64,000 nucleotides of DNA from Oegoconia quadripuncta (Eukaryota; Arthropoda; Insecta; Lepidoptera; Autostichidae): the NCBI GenBank assembly GCA_949316235.1, contig OX438749.1, positions 20,910,414 through 20,974,413 of the forward strand. Reading direction: 5' to 3'. Positions within the stretch are counted from its first letter, which is position 1. The number at the start of each line of letters is the position of its first letter. Positions 26,301-32,300 of this stretch are shown piece after piece. The notes below the pieces were generated by a model, which ran no database searches, was not told the origin of the DNA, and saw nothing but the letters and a program-made list of their open reading frames with translations. A program made the position numbers and the translations under genes.

Positions 26301-29300
26301 GTGCACGTTCCTTGAAAGAAGGCAAAAAAGCAAAACCAGCTAGTGCTGGTGGGAAATCTAAATCCGCTACTAAGGTATGGTTTATTAAGGTTTAACATAC
26401 GATACCGTCTCAGGCAAACACTACGTCATCCAAAGGATTGTGCCTTTCATTGTGTTTTAAAATTTTTATCAGTTTGTTGAACTGAAGTCATATCGTCATG
26501 AACAGTGGTTAATGTTGTCTTATAGGGTTTTTTGATTAACTTCACATATTTAGGTCCTATCGCATGCACCAAAAAATTAGAAAACTATAAGAAGTGAAGA
26601 TGAACCTATTTGATGAAATTGATGATGTTGCAAATAATCTCGATAAAAGCTTATAGATATGTAAATATTTAGTGAGTGAGTGAAAAATTTGAAATAACAT
26701 TAGTAGGTGCGTTATATTTGATGACGGCCAGACTGTCTCCCTAAATGGACCGCTGGCCCCTTGAAAAGATGGCGAAAGGACTTGAATGATTGCGTACGAG
26801 ACGTAAGGGAGGCTTATGTTCAATAGTAGGAGATATTTGCAGGTTAGCACATTACGGAGGATAGAATGATAGCGAAGTGGATTGTGAAAAATACCACGCA
26901 CTCATAGCATGTAAGCTTAAAATAACTACTGTACCAATCCTTGATCTGTCAGCATCAGCGTCATCTATACGCATATGTTTATTCCTAGTTCACAGTCTAA
27001 ATGTTAATTGTCTAGATTGGATCAGTACTCACTGAGTATGAGTCTTCTAACCGTCTTCTTTGGATATGTAATAACCTATAAAGTTATTTTATTATTACTA
27101 CCTTAAGGCTGACTTTGAAAATAAAAATGCAGTTACAGCAATAAAACATCATAAAATAAAAAAGATGCACAGCTTTAGCATTAGATTTATGTATTGAACG
27201 GATAATAACTATGATACATTTGCTCCAGATTAAAGAAACTAGTAAACCTGCTCCAATAGAACCAAAACAGTATACAATAGAGTAAGTATTTGCATAATTT
27301 ATAGAGCTAGATTGAATTCAAAACAATAAAATTTATTCTAATTCAGCCTAAGGAACTTTGTCTCTGCTGTTCCACCTTTCATTTTAAATATTGGTCATTT
27401 TGATACTTGAGTCTAAGTGTAGAATTATTGATGATTTTAAACCTGAAGGAATATAACTAAATGTCTCTCCTTAAAATTAGACACTAAAGGATACCCAACA
27501 TTATGAATCTCTGCAGTAAAATTCCAAAGTGAAAATCATATCAAAGAGGGTTTTCACACCACATTTCAGGGTTACAGCACCAAATGGTTGGCCACTCACA
27601 GTAACGCAGTGGAGGAGAGTGGACGAAGTTCGAAACGATTTAGAGTCAATGAAAGCTGAAGCTGCGGCGAAAAAGCCTACTAAAGACAAGGTAAGGAAGA
27701 AACAAGATAAAAAATATTTTAAGCATGACCAGTTTTGGTATGATCAAAAGAATCTTTAAAGTATCAATAGTATTGAATACATAATCAATTTTAACATTAT
27801 TGTATGTAGGTGCACAGAGGACGAGGTCTAGGTACATTTAGTAAACTCATAGAATGCTATTCGGGTATCGAAAAAATTAATGAAAAAATTACTACACAAA
27901 TTCAAATTAATATCAAACAGAACATCGTGAAATTGAAATATTAGACGATCAAAAATGACGGCTTGGCATGATGATTTGATGCTTTTTTTGCACCGTGGTT
28001 GAATCATATTTAATACGTTCACGACACTGAACCAGACACAATACATGCGATGTTATTACGTCTATAGGCGTTCAGTGTCCGTAAGAGTGTTAAAAATTAG
28101 TAAGGGGTATTTGTTGGTAAGATTTATTTTGCATTATAAAGCTTAGGCATTCTAAGTGCTAGCCACTTGACTTTGGATTACAGGGCATATCAACAAAAGA
28201 AAAGAAGGACGATAAAGATAAACCTCCAATCCTCACAATCCACCCGCCAAATCCAGGTGATGCTTATGTGGAGCTTGAGTGCTCCACCGCAATCGGAGGT
28301 GGAGCACTCGCTAGACGAGATGATGAAAGGGATATACTCTTCGCTAATACGAGAAGGTCATGGGATGCTAAGGAGCCCGGGAGGAATATGAGAGGTGCTC
28401 ACATTCGGTGAGTATTTTTGTATATAATAGAGTAGTCGAAGATGAATCACCCTGCTCATGAAGACCCCAAGATTGAAAAAGGGATTCCCTACCTTGACAG
28501 TTCGCATTATAAACGAGAAGCCAAACTGCTTAGTGCGAATTGTCGGTATCTCAACGACATACAGGTAGAAACCTTCCCCGCGGCTAGTAGTACAAATATG
28601 GAATGGTCATTATGGAGTAAGCTTGTGCAATTTCAAGTCACATTCACAGAAATGCATTCTGCATTTTTAAAGAGTATGTTATTAGAGAAAAACCATGGTG
28701 TACAGCTGCGCAGCAATTGTAATATAGATTTATTAATCTAGAAGAAGTAAATAAGATCCCCTGAATAAATAAAGTCTGTATCTGTATGGAAACTAAACGT
28801 CGATCTTAATCCCTGTAGTTTTTGATTATTTTATTAAATAAGACCATGAAAAGTCCTTTCTAATAAAATGTCAGCATTAATTAATTCTGTTTTATTTTAT
28901 TTCAGGGATCTCTTCCGTGAGGACTTTTTGGTAGTTTTACCTTCACCCACCGTTAAGACTGAAAGTTACCATACAGTGGTACAGGAGGTGAGTGTGTTTT
29001 GAATTCTGATGTTTGATAAAATTAGGTATTTCTTTAAGACAAAGAAATAAACCAAATGTTTAAATTTCAGGAAGGAATGTTTGATGCAGATGGTGAGTCA
29101 GTTAATGTAGCATATTACGTCATGTTGACTATTTCTTAGCTTCTCCGACGAGAAATAAAGAGAAATTTTACTTCGTCCTTCCTTTTTCAGAGGATCAAGT
29201 TCAACAACATGGTCCGTCACCAGTGACAGATAGTGGTTGTTAGTATCTTCATTCTTAAATGTAACCATTAATAATAATAAATGTTTATCTTTATTTGCGC

Positions 29301-32300
29301 AACACTCTGGCAATACTTCTGGGCAGCCAACGGGGCCTGTCTGTAGTGCATTCAGAGAGATTCTAGTGGTAAATTCTCTGAAAGGACCTCTATATGTTAC
29401 ATCTTAACATTATTGCATTTCTTTGTCTAAGCAGCCAAAACCCTGTCTCTATCTTTATGTAAAGGTGCTCTATCCTAAATATTAATGTTGCATGTTTCAC
29501 ACACACGCATATTCACATTACACACCGACTTACACACACAATGTTTTCCAAACATTAAAATACTGCTTGAAGCAATCGAAATATACAGAAATGCGTGACG
29601 GTGAGCCCCATCGCCGTTAAAACGTGCAAGTCTATGGATGTTTTTTGGTGGAAAGTCCCGTAGTTGCCTTTTACTACACCTATGGCGTGGATGCGAGCAG
29701 CGCAGGACCGATCTTTGTGGAGATTTTTTGGGGGAGCCCTTTGTAGCAGTGGACGTCTTTCGGCTGATGATGATGACACTCACGACAAGGGGTGGATTAA
29801 TTCTATACTTTTTCGTGCCAAATCGCACGGAGCCAAGCCTTAATGCATAATATTTGCAGTACTTGAAATGACGTTGGAGAGCGAAGAAGAAGCTAAATAT
29901 TACGTAATGCCAGAAATACTCCGAGACAAATTTGTGCCGCTTTATTATGTGCCTCTATGCACCAAAGAGAAGCTTGATGACGAGAGGTAAGAACAAATGT
30001 TAAGTCGAACCAAAATCTCACCGGTTGGTCAGTGACGAGGTGGTCCAAGATTTAAAGTAGACGTTTGTTCATTCTGCTCATGAAGATCCAATATCTTAAG
30101 CAATAATGAAATAATCGAAAATTACACGTCAAAATGCGAATTGCATTGTAAATGCACCCTACGAGTATGTCTCGGTTAGTTTAGAGTTGTTCTTTTAAGA
30201 TTCACTGGTCATATCAATAGTTTTTCTTTTGTTTTTGGCATCGAAAGTTTATAATAATTGGTAATAAAAATCCAAACTCTAACTGAAAATAGTTTTATTT
30301 CGTAAATTAAAAAAAATAAAATTTGAAAACGTCGTGACACACAATTATCGCTCATTCAAAGCAGGAAACTCGGGGGTTTAAGTATATATAAGAATCGTTT
30401 ATTTGACCCATTTAGCGACACACATATACATCTATAAGTGTAATAAGTTCTATGTTAAAACGACTTTTAAAAACAAGCTATTAATGCTCCATATTCTATT
30501 GCAAAGATGAGTAACGTAAAATCAAGGTGATCTAGTGGAAATCTTCTGGCTCCTTCTTCAGACCCTCGTCACCATTTGCCATCATGGAGTTCCAGTCCCT
30601 ATACTATATCCGGGCTCCATCATCAGATCAACTCGATGGTGCCATAATATTACATTGTCACCGAAATTAGATAAATGTGTCAAAATTCAGCTCACTCAGA
30701 TACCGGCAAGTGGTTGAAAAATGCTTTGCAAATTTTGAAACGGACAACTTACATACATACGAAAATTGCAAGCTTAATAAAAGCTTGTAAAACATTGAAC
30801 ACCACGAATTGGAACTGGAGATAAAAGTAAACGGTTGTACCACAAAGTGTTTCTTTTTTAATAAATTGCTCTTTTTAAATAAGTATAGAAATAGAAAAGA
30901 AGAAAACTATTGTATGTTGTTGTATGTATTGGATATCGCCGAGCAGTTCATGTAAAGATGAACATTCTTGTCATCTAGATAATCAAAAAAATTATAATAA
31001 CCTTTGGCACATAGTTTCGTATAATGGTGGTTTTAAAGCAAATTTTGAATTCTGCCGGAATCTTCATGCAATCTTTTTGTAGAATGAAGTGGAATGCAAT
31101 TTCTTTTTATTTACTTCATAGACTCATTTTACTGCGGTGCAGTAACATATAGTTTTTTATTTTGTTTTCGATGTTTGTAAGTGACACTGACGTGGTCAAT
31201 TGTTAATTTTTTTTTCTTCTTTGCATTCAAAAACTGCATGTTTTATCCTAAAGGATTAATAATTCATGAGATATGGATTCAAGTAGATAAGAGATCCTTT
31301 AATAATGGCAATAGCCAAGGCACGGAACTCTCTTCCGCGTCAGTTTCGAAATCTTGGGGATCTCCAAGAGCAGGAACTTACTGACGTCTACTGAATAGGC
31401 ATTTACTGACATCGCGTGCTTCATCTTCAACCACATCGTCACTTATAAGGCTTATACAGTCATACAAAACCCAACAACGGCTAAACGAACTGAAAAGCAG
31501 AGATCATTCATTCAAATTAATTCGATATTTTAGGCTGTGCCAGGTAACAAACTATCTTAAGTCAGACTGCGGTATTTTGCTTTATAGGTACAAAGATAGA
31601 AAGGGTAAACATTTCAGGTTCCATGGTCATAATTGTTACAATTTGTTGCAGCCTCACAGAGTTTAAGGTGATTAGGCCTTTGTTCCATCAGTGGCAGACA
31701 ATTACCTCATTCTAATAAATTCTAGTTTCATTCTGATATCCCATGCGCATTTAGTAGCTTGACATAATATCGCAATTGCCCGAGTCACCCTATTCCACAA
31801 GAGGCTGGAACCGTCCCAGTCGCTAGCAACACTATGGATCAAGACGAAATCAATGATACCTCATTAGTGGCTCTGCGAGATAACAAACATAGATGCACGC
31901 ATATTGCGATTCATAACCCTTCCTTACTGCCGTAGTCGGGTAAAATTGGGGTGCATTAACAATGGGCGTTGAAGACATCATATCCCTAATATCCACTCAA
32001 TCGTTCCTTCTTCCATAAAAAAACTCTTACGCTTCAGAGCATTGAATGTTATTGAACCTCTCACACTCCTGACGTAGTCCTATTCGCTTTCGTATTTACG
32101 ACTCATTAAAAAGTCGGGCCTAGTTGAAGGCAGTCGTTCCGGCAAGTCGGTGGCCAAGAGCCCACGTGGTGGTTTCCTATACCCTCTCAGTGACACAGGC
32201 CAACAGTAGGGATATGTAAAACTGTAGCCCACTTGGTGGTTTTCCATACCCTCTCAATGGCACAGGCCAACAGTAGGGATATGTAAAGCTGTAGCCCACG

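Noticed and set aside
28442..28741. 99-codon open frame in intron 18
   Set aside because: No motif, no splice sites in phase with Adgb, and words shared with another intron stretch suggest repeat DNA.
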